Notes: a model not told the origin generated them from the letters alone. Positions 1 through 8,893 are shown, counted from the stretch's first letter. The stretch: 42,379 nucleotides of DNA from Acidobacteria bacterium 13_1_40CM_65_14 (GCA_001917905.1 MNEX01000307.1:10592-52970); one strand, 5' to 3'. Program-made: numbers and translations.

Positions 1-2
1 GC

Positions 3-878
3 CTTCGGCGCTTCCTGCGATCGGCTGTATCCGCTGAAGTACCACCGTTCGCTGGCGGCCCGCAGGATCACGATCGACGCGAGCGCCGTCGTCCACAGCG
101 CGCCCGCGTGAAGCAGATCGCGTCCACCTCGAAGCGTCGCGAAGATCGTCTCGCCGGCCCAGAACGAGGGCAGCAGCGGCGTGATTGGCGACTGCAGCGT
201 CGCGAAGAAATCGGTGAGGTCGGGGAGCGACTCCACTTTCATCAGCTGCTCGGGACGGATGAACCGCAGCAGGATGACGAGGCTCGCCGCGAACAGCAGG
301 CCCATCAACATCAGCAGGTCGCGCGCGCGGCGCGCCGGAAACGTGTTGACCAGCACGAGCGTCGCCGCGGTCCCCGCCGCGACCGGGATGATCGCGAACG
401 GCACGACGGTGAGCACCGCCGTCAGGTAGTACGCCGGCGTGGCGCACCGCGCCCATCCAACGCCCATCAGGACCGGCACGAGAAAGATGACGACCATCCA
501 CGACGACTGCACGACGGTGCGAACAAATCGCGCGTGAAACAGCCGGCGCGTCGCGACGGGCGCCGCCACGAGCAGGCGCAGATCGTCGGAGAGAAAAAAC
601 GTCGACAGCGCCGTGACGACGCCGCTGAAGGCGAGGAACGAAAGAAACGTCAGAAACAGCCACGAGAGCCCGAGCCGCAGCAGGTAGTCGCCCAGCTCCG
701 CGTAGCCGGTGAGCTGACCCGCCAGCCACGCAGACGCGCGAAAGAGCACCGCGCACACGACCACGCCGATGCCGCCGAACAGCAGCCCGCGTGACAGATC
801 TCCGCGCTGGCGCCGGCGCGCGCGGTTGCGCGACGCCAACACGTGAGGCCGAAGCAGGAAAGGAAACGCGCGGACCAT
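3..878 (-). CDS. Putative ABC-2-type transporter permease, 3' end cut off by the window edge
   Basis: Reverse-strand frame open to the window edge, starting ATG at 878: MVRAFPFLLRPHVLASRNRARRRQRGDLSRGLLFGGIGVVVCAVLFRASAWLAGQLTGYAELGDYLLRLGLSWLFLTFLSFLAFSGVVTALSTFFLSDDLRLLVAAPV...; multiple hydrophobic segments; lies downstream of an ABC ATPase. Absent from the ORF track because it is truncated. Confidence 0.78.
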   Translation of the reverse strand, partial: MVRAFPFLLRPHVLASRNRARRRQRGDLSRGLLFGGIGVVVCAVLFRASAWLAGQLTGYAELGDYLLRLGLSWLFLTFLSFLAFSGVVTALSTFFLSDDLRLLVAAPVATRRLFHARFVRTVVQSSWMVVIFLVPVLMGVGWARCATPAYYLTAVLTVVPFAIIPVAAGTAATLVLVNTFPARRARDLLMLMGLLFAASLVILLRFIRPEQLMKVESLPDLTDFFATLQSPITPLLPSFWAGETIFATLRGGRDLLHAGALWTTALASIVILRAASERWYFSGYSRSQEAPK

Positions 879-989
879 CTAGCGGACCGTTTCAACTGGA
901 GGAGTACTGGTCACAACAAGCCTTCGACCGCAATTTTCGGGCCGCGACATCGGAGCGGCCCGGTAGTAAATCCGAGCAGACACGCCTAG
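879..989 (+). mobile_element. Element F copy 1: ~111-nt MITE-like element flanked by CTAG
   Basis: CTAG-CGGACCGTTTCAACTGGAGGAGTACTGG...CGGGCCGC-GACATCGGA-GCGGCCCG-GTAGTAAATCCGAGCAGACACGC-CTAG; matches the reverse complement of 30088-30199 end to end (about 88% by eye). Confidence 0.75.
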
Positions 990-1738
990 ATGATTTCGTC
1001 GATCTCCTGCAGTCCGCTCCCGCCCGTCAGCTTGAGGAACACCGACGTCAGATGATCGTCGTGGCCGTCGCCCATCGCGCGGATCTCGGGGACCGTGCCG
1101 CGCGCGATGATCCGGCCCTTGAGGATGATGCTGATCCGGTCGCACATCTCCTGCGCGACTTCGAGCGTGTGCGTGCTCATCAGAATCGCCACGCCGCGCG
1201 CGCTCATCGTCCGGAACACGTCTTTGATCAACCGTGCGCCGCGCGGATCGAGACCGACCATCGGCTCGTCCACGACGACGGCGCGCGGACGATGGAGGAA
1301 GGCCGCGCTCATCACGAGCCGCTGCTTCATGCCGTGCGAAAAACTCTCGACGAGCTCGTTCTCCCACCGTCCGAGGTCGAAGAGCTCGAGCATCTCGCGC
1401 GCGCGGCCGTCGAGGCCATCTTCGCCGAGACCGTAGAGTCCGCCGTGAAACCGGAGAAACTCGCCGGCCGTCAGCTTCTCGTAGATGAATGGACGATCGG
1501 GAATGAACCCGAGCGACGCCTTCGCGGCCTCGGGCTCAGTCGCGACATCGTGGCCGTTGACGAGGACGCGGCCGGAGGTCGGCTTCAGGAGTCCCGCGAT
1601 CATGCGGAGCGTGGTCGTCTTGCCCGCGCCGTTCGGGCCGAGGAACCCGTGGATCTCTCCCGGCGACACGTCGAGGCTCACGCCATCGACCGCCGTGAAC
1701 TTGCCATACTGCTTGACGAGATCCTGAATGGAGATCAT
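986..1738 (-). CDS. ABC transporter ATP-binding protein
   Basis: MISIQDLVKQYGKFTAVDGVSLDVSPGEIHGFLGPNGAGKTTTLRMIAGLL: Walker A GPNGAGKTT, signature-like SHGMKQR, Walker B AVVVDEP. Start overlaps the upstream stop (ATGA). Confidence 0.95.
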   Translation of the reverse strand: MISIQDLVKQYGKFTAVDGVSLDVSPGEIHGFLGPNGAGKTTTLRMIAGLLKPTSGRVLVNGHDVATEPEAAKASLGFIPDRPFIYEKLTAGEFLRFHGGLYGLGEDGLDGRAREMLELFDLGRWENELVESFSHGMKQRLVMSAAFLHRPRAVVVDEPMVGLDPRGARLIKDVFRTMSARGVAILMSTHTLEVAQEMCDRISIILKGRIIARGTVPEIRAMGDGHDDHLTSVFLKLTGGSGLQEIDEII

Positions 1739-3342
1739 CGGCGACACGCGCAGCACGACGACTCGCGGCCAGGGATCGGAATCGCGATCGCACCGAGATC
1801 GATCGGCGTCTTGCCCGCCAGAATCGGCGTCGAGTTCGGCGCCAGCTCCACGTCGAGGACGTCCATCTTCAGCCGTCCGATCATCGGCAGAATCGCCGCC
1901 TGCTTGTCGAGACCGCCGCGCGCGAGACGCAGATGCGTCGCGTCGGCGGGAAACTGATTCAGCGTCGGGTCGACCGGCAACCACAATCCGCGGCCGCCGC
2001 CATCGTCGATGTACACCTCCGGCCACGCGTGGTAGTAGAACGCGCCGTGGATGAAGACCAGGCCGACCGCAATCCGCGCCGGGATGCCGGCCGCGCGCGC
2101 CATCGCGACGTAGAGCGCCGTGTGCTCATTGCAGTCGCCGACTTTCGTGCGCAGCACCTCGCGCGCCGACGGCAGGCTGACCGTCGGTTTCTTGTCGAGC
2201 AGCGCGTTGACGTAGCGCGTCAGTTTTTCCGCGCGCGCGCGATTGTCCGTCGCCCCGCGGACCGCGATTTCCGCTTCCGCGCGAATTTCCGGCGCGTCGC
2301 TCTCGATGAACGGCTCCGGGGCGAGAAATTTCTTCGCATCGGGATCGGCGCGCTCCGGCTGGAGGGTCTGCGGATCGCGGAGCTCCACGATGTTGCTATC
2401 GACACGCTGCGTGACGCCCTGAAGATCGGCGCCGGAGAGGTCCGCGCCGTCCAGTCGCAGCCGCATCCTGCGCACGTCACGCGACTCGGCAATCCGCGTC
2501 GGCATGGTGCGGGGTACGACGGCGGCGGCCTGCAGCATGTCGACCTGGAGACTGCGCGACACCGCCATCGCGCGGGCGCTCTCGGCGGACTCGCGCACGG
2601 TGATGAGTCCGAGCGGACTTTCCTCGCGCACGACCTCGCCGGTGTCGGTGACCCACGACGTCGTGCGCAGGCCGGCGAATTCCATCTGCACGCGAAACGC
2701 CGGCGTCGGCCTGCCGAGGTTGTTCACCAGCTCACGCTTGCCGACCTCGAGGTCCATCGGCGCGTTGCTGAGCGTCGCCGGATCGAAGATGGTCCATCGG
2801 TGACGCGCGCCGACGATCAGGCCCCCGTTCGCGAGCCGGCGCGACAGATTCAGACTGAGCGCGGGCGGCTCGTCGAGCTCGCGCACTTCGCTGCGCGTGC
2901 CGCTCTCGGTTTTGATCTCGAGCGCGAGACGGCGGCCATCGAGCCGGCCGCGGATTTCGAGCGGCCCGGTGCCGGGATCGAGCGAGAACACGAACGAGCG
3001 CAGCGCAAAGGCCGCGTCGACCTGCGCCGTCGTACGGATGGTCGCCGCCGTCGTCGCGCCGAGCAGCGACATCTGCAGCCGGCCGTCCTCCTGCAACTCG
3101 AAGCCGTCATCGCTGGGGACGGTCTGACTGACCGTGAATCCGATTTTGTCGCCGCGGTAGTACACGCCGCGCCACACCGCCGCCGATCCGTAGCGCGCGA
3201 GATCGGTCGCCAGCGTCGTCGACGAGGCCTGCAGGTACGATCGGTTCACCAGCGCCGCCATCGCGGCGGCCCAGACGATGAGCAGGAGGATTGAGATCGG
3301 CCGCGTAACCGATCGTGGCAAGGGTCTGAAAATCGGGCGCAT
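1735..3342 (-). CDS. Transglutaminase-like domain protein with N-terminal membrane segment
   Basis: ISILLLIVWAAAMAAL near the N-terminus; VGDCNEHTALYVAMARAAGIPARIAVGLVF...YHAWPEVYID...WLPVDPT gives the Cys-His-Asp transglutaminase-core arrangement. Confidence 0.9.
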   Translation of the reverse strand: MRPIFRPLPRSVTRPISILLLIVWAAAMAALVNRSYLQASSTTLATDLARYGSAAVWRGVYYRGDKIGFTVSQTVPSDDGFELQEDGRLQMSLLGATTAATIRTTAQVDAAFALRSFVFSLDPGTGPLEIRGRLDGRRLALEIKTESGTRSEVRELDEPPALSLNLSRRLANGGLIVGARHRWTIFDPATLSNAPMDLEVGKRELVNNLGRPTPAFRVQMEFAGLRTTSWVTDTGEVVREESPLGLITVRESAESARAMAVSRSLQVDMLQAAAVVPRTMPTRIAESRDVRRMRLRLDGADLSGADLQGVTQRVDSNIVELRDPQTLQPERADPDAKKFLAPEPFIESDAPEIRAEAEIAVRGATDNRARAEKLTRYVNALLDKKPTVSLPSAREVLRTKVGDCNEHTALYVAMARAAGIPARIAVGLVFIHGAFYYHAWPEVYIDDGGGRGLWLPVDPTLNQFPADATHLRLARGGLDKQAAILPMIGRLKMDVLDVELAPNSTPILAGKTPIDLGAIAIPIPGRESSCCACRR

Positions 3343-3439
3343 TCGTCCGGTATCTTTATCGGCGCTCCGGGCGCGCAGCAGTAGGAGGGTTGGACTCGTG
3401 GAACGCGACGATCTGATCTCGGACGTCCTGACGACATAG

Positions 3440-3522
3440 AAGACTCGAAGACACGAAGAACGTCTGGTACAAGAACCATTCTCTTCGTGCCTTCGTGCCT
3501 TCGTGGTTGCGTTTAGTTAGCC
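3440..3522. repeat. Family C hairpin copy 1 (CACGAAGAC-type, ~9-nt period)
   Basis: gaagactcgaagacacgaagaac...cattctcttcgtgccttcgtgccttcgtggttgcgtttagttag; right arm is the reverse complement of 22909-22963. Confidence 0.75.
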
Positions 3523-3562
3523 AAGTTACGCGGTCATTTCTTCACCGCGAAGTAGTCTCAGA

Positions 3563-5449
3563 CTAGGTTTTCGATCCTTTCAGATGCTGTTCGAGGAAGC
3601 GGAGGACCGCGCTGTATCCCAGGATTTGGTTCTGCTTCTTCGTGAAACCGTGCCCTTCGTCCGGGAAGGTGATGTATTCGACCGGCACTCCATTCTTTTT
3701 GACGGCCGCGACGACCTCGTCTGACTCGATTTTCAACACGCGCGGGTCGTTCGCGCCTTGAAGGACGAGCAGCGGTTTCCGAATCAGGTCCGCATGCAGC
3801 AGTGGTGACACCTCCTCGAGCATACGGCGGTCGGCCACCGGATCCCCCAGTTCGGCGTACAGCGCCTTGCGCTGCGCCTCCCAATACGGGGGAATGCTTT
3901 CGAGCGTGCGGATCCAGTTCGCGACGCCAAACAGATCGACCCCGACCTTGAACTCCTCCGGCTGGAACGCGAGCGCGGCGAGCACCATGTAACCGCCATA
4001 GCTGCCGCCGATGATGCCGATTCGATCGGGATCGACGTAATCCAGCGACTGCAGGTATTTCTTGGCGTCGACGCAATCCCAGAGCGGCTCGTGGCCGTGT
4101 TTCCGGTCGTCCGCGGCGAAGAATGTCTTCCCGTAACCAGAGCTCCCGCGATTGTTGATCCCGAGCACGACGTAGCCGTGGTTGGCGAGGTACTGAATCA
4201 CGGCGCTGTACGCAGGAACCGTCTGGCCGCCGGGACCACCGTGCACCCAGACGAGCGCCGGCGCTTTGCTGCGCGCTGTCGCCTGGTGCGGTTTCCACAG
4301 GAAGTTCGGGATGGTCATCCCGTCGCGCGCGTTGAAGCGCACCGTCGCGACGTCGACAAGGTCCTGTGGATCGATGTCCGGGCTGAGCGAGTTGGTCAGC
4401 TTCGTGAGTGTGTTCGTGCCGAGCTCGAGCACGTACAGGTTGGTCGGCGAGCGATCGCCGTTGACGGACAACGCGATTTTCGTTTCGCTGCGGGCGAATG
4501 CCGTCCGGCTGACGCCGCCGTTCGGAATCGACGGCAGCGTCACTGGCTTATCGGTCGCGGTTTCAACGATCGTGATGCGCGGCCGCCCATCGTCATTGAT
4601 CACTGTCGCGCGGTACCGGCCGTTGTGAGAGAACACCGTCGACTCGATATCCCACTGTGCGGTCTGCACGTCCTCCTGGCGGCCGTCAGCCAGACCGTAC
4701 CGCCGGAGCTTCGTGAACTCACCACCCTCATCGGTCGTGAAATAGAGATATTTCGACGCAGGGTCGAACGTCGCCGTCGAATAGTTCGCGTCTCCCCGGT
4801 GCTCCGATATGCGTTTAGTGGTCTTCGTGTTGGCGTTCCAGAGATAGATGTCGCTGTCGTTGGTTGTGTTCGCCTTCGCCAGCGCCACCCACTTCGCGTC
4901 ATCGGACACCCGATCCGGAGAAAAGCCGTCGTTGTTCTGGAAGAACATCGTCCGGCCGTAGCTCTTCGCATCGTAGCGATAGATGTCGAAGAACTTCGCG
5001 TCGCGCTCGTTCGAGCTGACGTAGAAGGCATTGCCGTCGTGCGCCCAGCCGACAAACTGCGCCTTGAGCTTCTCGCCCGGTGTGAGGTCGCGCGCTTTCC
5101 CGTCTGATGCGATCACGTACAGGTGGTTCAGTTCGTTCCCGCCTTGATCGCGCGTAATCAGAATTCGATCATCACGCGGGAAGTACGAGACGGCGTACGT
5201 CGAGTCTCTGGTCGACGTCGTGACCGGTGCCCACGCTCCTCCACCGACCTGCACGGTGTACGCGTTCCAGATACCGGTCTTGTTCGACGAAAAGAGGAGG
5301 CGCGACTGGTCGGCCGAAAATGACGCGCCCGTGATTGACGTCGTGTTGAGGAACTGCTCAATCGTGTACTGCTTGAGCGGCCGGGCGTTGTCCTGACCCT
5401 CGACGAACGCCGCCGCTATCGTGACGATGACCGCTGTGAGCCATTTCAT
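3563..5449 (-). CDS. S9 family peptidase (prolyl oligopeptidase type), exported
   Basis: Signal-like MKWLTAVIVTIAAAFVEGQ; beta-propeller-like N-terminal domain; catalytic GIIGGSYGGYMVLAAL and DEGHGF. Confidence 0.93.
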   Translation of the reverse strand: MKWLTAVIVTIAAAFVEGQDNARPLKQYTIEQFLNTTSITGASFSADQSRLLFSSNKTGIWNAYTVQVGGGAWAPVTTSTRDSTYAVSYFPRDDRILITRDQGGNELNHLYVIASDGKARDLTPGEKLKAQFVGWAHDGNAFYVSSNERDAKFFDIYRYDAKSYGRTMFFQNNDGFSPDRVSDDAKWVALAKANTTNDSDIYLWNANTKTTKRISEHRGDANYSTATFDPASKYLYFTTDEGGEFTKLRRYGLADGRQEDVQTAQWDIESTVFSHNGRYRATVINDDGRPRITIVETATDKPVTLPSIPNGGVSRTAFARSETKIALSVNGDRSPTNLYVLELGTNTLTKLTNSLSPDIDPQDLVDVATVRFNARDGMTIPNFLWKPHQATARSKAPALVWVHGGPGGQTVPAYSAVIQYLANHGYVVLGINNRGSSGYGKTFFAADDRKHGHEPLWDCVDAKKYLQSLDYVDPDRIGIIGGSYGGYMVLAALAFQPEEFKVGVDLFGVANWIRTLESIPPYWEAQRKALYAELGDPVADRRMLEEVSPLLHADLIRKPLLVLQGANDPRVLKIESDEVVAAVKKNGVPVEYITFPDEGHGFTKKQNQILGYSAVLRFLEQHLKGSKT

Positions 5450-5460
5450 GATGGAGGTCC

Positions 5461-5895
5461 TCAGGCCCTCGGTTTCAGAGTCAGTCCGACGCGCGGCAGA
5501 CCTTCTGAGACGGTGCGGCCCGCGGCCTGCGCCGCGGACGGGTGATTCACTTTCGAGATCTTGCCGCTCGTGCTCACGCGCTGATGCGCCTCCTCCATCG
5601 ACGGAATCGCCGGCGCCTCGGCGGTCCAGTGCGCGTACGACGCTTCGTCGCACCAGTTGAGGAGATGCGGCATCGCGCCGCGATGCGCGCCCGAGTTTCT
5701 GAACGCGCGCATGTCGGCGTCGCTGTCCCACAGCGTGATCGTCCACGCGCCGCCCTGCGCGTCGCCGCCGAGGATGCCGCCGCGAAAGCCTTTACTCCGT
5801 TTCAACTGCAGCCAGCAGCGCAGTACGTAGATCTGGAACTGCAGAAAGTACAGCTTCGATCGCACATGCAGGCGAGTGGCGGAAATGTGGGTCAT
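5461..5895 (-). CDS. DUF3291 / monooxygenase-like small protein
   Basis: 144 aa; YVLRCWLQLKRSKGFRGGILGGDAQGGAWTITLWDSDADMRAFRNSGAHRGAMPHLLNW. Confidence 0.7.
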   Translation of the reverse strand: MTHISATRLHVRSKLYFLQFQIYVLRCWLQLKRSKGFRGGILGGDAQGGAWTITLWDSDADMRAFRNSGAHRGAMPHLLNWCDEASYAHWTAEAPAIPSMEEAHQRVSTSGKISKVNHPSAAQAAGRTVSEGLPRVGLTLKPRA

Positions 5896-5997
5896 CGTTA
5901 CACCGCAGGAGAGACTGACGTGATGCAGAAATCCTCGATGTTCATCGGCGGCACGAGCGCGGTGCCCGGATTGTCATAGCGTCCGAGTATAAATTGA

Positions 5998-6465
5998 TTG
6001 AGGGACGCTGTGACGAATCGTCGACTGGTCTTCGTCGTCGCCGTGCTGCTCACGGTCGTAGCCGCGTCGGGGTTCTGCCTTTCTGTCGCTGCGATCGCAG
6101 CTTCGCTGTACTACCGGCCGACGGTCGAAAGCAGTGGGAGCGGTGGAATCGGCGTATCCATCGGCATCCTCGAACCTACCGTTCTCATCACGCTGCTCTT
6201 CGTCGCCGCCGCGGTCTTCGTGAACGTGTCGGTCGCACCGGAGGCCAAACGCCAGGGGCGCGCCGCCGTCCGCATTCGACGCGCGCACCTCGCCGTCACT
6301 GTGGTGACCCTCTTCTGGCCGGTCCTGGTTGTGGTCTTGTGGATGTCGCTCGCTCAGTGGCGCATTGAGAATCTGTTCACCGTCACAGCCGCGTGTGGCG
6401 CGCTGGTGAGCGCGGTCCATGGTGCATTCGGCGTCCTCGCGATCAGATTGCTGCGTCACGCTTAG
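5998..6465 (+). CDS. Hypothetical multi-pass membrane protein
   Basis: 155 aa with about four hydrophobic segments; start codon uncertain (TTG 5998 or GTG 6010). Confidence 0.55.
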   Translation: MRDAVTNRRLVFVVAVLLTVVAASGFCLSVAAIAASLYYRPTVESSGSGGIGVSIGILEPTVLITLLFVAAAVFVNVSVAPEAKRQGRAAVRIRRAHLAVTVVTLFWPVLVVVLWMSLAQWRIENLFTVTAACGALVSAVHGAFGVLAIRLLRHA

Positions 6466-6545
6466 CGGCGCCTCTTCGCCGGCGCAGGTACCACTCGGCG
6501 GAGACAGCTGCAAACGGAATCATCCACCACGGCGGCCGTCGGACG
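6443..6545 (-). pseudogene. Possible C-terminal remnant of a membrane protein
   Basis: Reverse frame reads RRPPWWMIPFAAVSAEWYLRRRRGAAKRDAAI*, like the C-terminal TM helix plus Arg cluster of large membrane proteins; no intact upstream frame. Confidence 0.3.
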
Positions 6546-6672
6546 ATCGCGCATCGACTCGTATCTCTCGCGGGGAGCGTTGCTCACGCGCGTAGGGCCC
6601 CGCTCCCACGCGGCCTTCCGCTTGGCGTGTCGCGCCGGTGCGCGGGGCATCCGCAGGCGCTTCGAATTGTAA

Positions 6673-7395
6673 GTGAAGACGATGATCAAGACCATGATGA
6701 GACCGATGATGCTGATCGTCGCGATCGGACTGGCGTCTCCGCGGCTGGCGGGCGCGCAGACCGTGGCCGACGTGCTGACGTTCCTCGTCACGAACCAATC
6801 GGTGCAGACGGGCAGCGTCGACCGCGATCGCGATGCCGCGCGGGCGACGGCGGTCGGGCTTGCGGACCTGGTCGTGCGGACGAAGTACACGCTGTACGAC
6901 GAAGACGGCGCGGGCATCGCGACGGCGGTCGACGTGCGGCTGCCGACCGGCCGGCAGGAGGATCTGCTTGGCGCGGGCTCGACGTCGCTCAAGTTCTCGG
7001 CGATTGGATCGATCGAGCGCGGACGCACCTCAGGTCATGCGAACGCGGGGATCAGCCTCGGCGGCCTCGCGCGCGAGGTCAGCGACGGCGGGGCGCTCGC
7101 GCTGGCCGCGACCGGCCGCGTCACCGTCACCGGCGAGCTGCTCGGACGCTGGCTGGACAGCTCCGGCCACATCACCCGCTTCGTGGCGCCGCATCCACGA
7201 CTGACCGGCGTCCAGACGATTCGCTTGACACCCGACGCGTCGACGCTCCACATCATCACGCTTGTGCCCGGGGTGAAATGGAACGTCAGCGACACGTGGG
7301 TCCTCGCGGCGAATGTCAGCGTGCCGCTGACCAGCGGCGGCCTCACGTCCCGGTTCACGCCGTTTGTTGGACTCGACTACGCGCGTTCACGATAA
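6673..7395 (+). CDS. Putative outer-membrane transporter / MetA-pathway-of-phenol-degradation-like beta-barrel protein
   Basis: Signal peptide MLIVAIGLASPRLAGAQ; NVSVPLTSGGLTSRFTPFVGLDYARSR beta-barrel-like C-terminus. Confidence 0.65.
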   Translation: MKTMIKTMMRPMMLIVAIGLASPRLAGAQTVADVLTFLVTNQSVQTGSVDRDRDAARATAVGLADLVVRTKYTLYDEDGAGIATAVDVRLPTGRQEDLLGAGSTSLKFSAIGSIERGRTSGHANAGISLGGLAREVSDGGALALAATGRVTVTGELLGRWLDSSGHITRFVAPHPRLTGVQTIRLTPDASTLHIITLVPGVKWNVSDTWVLAANVSVPLTSGGLTSRFTPFVGLDYARSR

Positions 7396-7470
7396 AGCAA
7401 CCGCGGAGCACGCAAAGCACGCTGAGAAAAGTTTTCTCGGCGGTCTCTGCGAGCTCCGCGGTTGATTGCT
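7396..7470. repeat. Family B-core hairpin copy 3 (CGCGGAGCACGCAAAGC-type)
   Basis: agcaaccgcggagcacgcaaagcacgctgagaaaagttttctcggcggtctctgcgagctccgcggttgattgct: imperfect inverted repeat starting at the base after stop codon 7393-7395. Confidence 0.8.
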
Positions 7471-7632
7471 AGCGTTCAGCGCGAGCGCGGCGTCGATCGC
7501 TTCGAGCGCCCTGGCTCGATCGCCGGCGTCCACGAACGCGCGTGCCGCACCGAGATGCGATTGAAGAGCTTGCCACCGTTCTCGCTGATCCACGCCCGGC
7601 CGAGGCGCAAGATGAGTTCCCGGTCAGCGGCG

Positions 7633-8610
7633 TCACCGATTCTGACGAGGCGGTGGCAGGTACTTCTTCTCGATCCCGGCAATGACGACGTAATTGGGGT
7701 CGACCATTTCCGCAAGATGGATTTTCGCGACCTTCGACAGCAGTTCGTAGGAATCCAGTTCCGACAAGTCGTAGTCGGTGTGAATCCAACCGACCAGTTC
7801 TGTGAAAGCGATTCGCAGCGCATCGTCCAGCGGCCGGTACGCACCCACGGCCAGAAGCATCGAGTCGTTTTCGAAGCGCGGCCATGCGATCTTCTTCCTC
7901 TTGATGAGGTCCACCTGTAGGCGGACGCGCAGCGGGACTTCAATCGCGGTTCCCGCGACCTCGCCGTCGCCCTGCGCGGCATGACCGTCTCCGATGTAAA
8001 GCAGCGCGCCGGGCGCGTTGACCGGCAGATACAGCGTGAACCCAGGTCGCGCTTCCGACGCATCCATGTTGCCGCCGAATTCCGCGGGCACGATGGAGCT
8101 GCGCGCTTCGCCGCCGGCGGGCGCGACGCCGATGCAGCCAAGGAAGGGCTGCAGCGGAATCTTGACCGAGAAGCTCGAGTCGAGCGCATGAAACGTCGCC
8201 TGATTCGTTTTCGCGTCGATGTCGTAGAACCAGACCTTTTCAGGGAGAGTCTGATTCAGCATCGGCGTGTAGCTGGTGGTGTTGAGGGCGCCGAATCCGG
8301 GCGCAAGTGCGCCGACGCCTTGTGTTGAATCGACGGTCAGCTGGAGGATCTTCACGACGAGCGTGTCGCCCGGCTCCGCGCCGGCGATCGCGAACGGACC
8401 CGTGAGCGGGTTGTCGCCTTTCACCATCGCCATCGTGTCGCCGCGCTTGCGAATCACGTTGCCGAAGGCGTCGAAGGTCTTCGTGTCGAGCGTATCGCCT
8501 GGCTTCAGCGTCGCGACCGGCGGCGCGGTCGCGTAGACGAACTTGAGATCTTTTTCGGTCGGCTCGTACCGAACGACTTGCTGCGCGGCCGCTGGTGCGA
8601 TACTGAGCAT
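7633..8610 (-). CDS. Acetamidase/formamidase family protein
   Basis: VVRYEPTEKDLKFVYATAPPVATLKPGDTLDTKTFDAFGN...FLGCIGVAPAGGEARSSIVPAEFGGNMDA...LYIGDGHAAQGDGEVAGTAIE. The longer track ORF (to 8895) only adds repeat-encoded residues. Confidence 0.9.
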   Translation of the reverse strand: MLSIAPAAAQQVVRYEPTEKDLKFVYATAPPVATLKPGDTLDTKTFDAFGNVIRKRGDTMAMVKGDNPLTGPFAIAGAEPGDTLVVKILQLTVDSTQGVGALAPGFGALNTTSYTPMLNQTLPEKVWFYDIDAKTNQATFHALDSSFSVKIPLQPFLGCIGVAPAGGEARSSIVPAEFGGNMDASEARPGFTLYLPVNAPGALLYIGDGHAAQGDGEVAGTAIEVPLRVRLQVDLIKRKKIAWPRFENDSMLLAVGAYRPLDDALRIAFTELVGWIHTDYDLSELDSYELLSKVAKIHLAEMVDPNYVVIAGIEKKYLPPPRQNR

Positions 8611-8625
8611 CAGCAGGCAGCCCGC

Positions 8626-8713
8626 CGCCTTCGCGCCTCCGGCGCTTCGGCGAGCCTCGCCGAAGCTCGCTCGATCTCTCAAGCGAGCGGAGGCGGGAAG
8701 GGCTGCGCTACCG
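8626..8713. repeat. GCGAGCGGAGGCGGGAAGGGCTGCGCTAC hairpin module next to A1
   Basis: Imperfect inverted repeat ccgccttcgcgcctccgg...gcgagcggaggcgggaagggctgcgctac; the right arm recurs at 34276-34305. Confidence 0.6.
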
Positions 8714-8724
8714 AAGCAGGAGTC

Positions 8725-8872
8725 GCGTAGCCCTTTAGAGCGCGTTGCAGAATTAAGCTCTCCACCACGGAGGACGCGGAGGAAAATCCCGTTTTGAACA
8801 GGATTGAACCTCCTATCCTCCGTGTCCCCCGTGGTGGCGAGGTCATTTTGAAATGCACTCTTAGGGCTGCGT
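8725..8872. repeat. Family A hairpin copy 1
   Basis: Outer arms gcgtagccctttagag / gcactcttagggctgcgt; inner arms ctccaccacggaggacgcggagga / tcctccgtgtcccccgtggtggcgag. Core 8738-8850 matches 20203-20316 with 4 visible differences. Confidence 0.88.
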
Positions 8873-8893
8873 GGACGAGTGAAAGGAGCAAAC

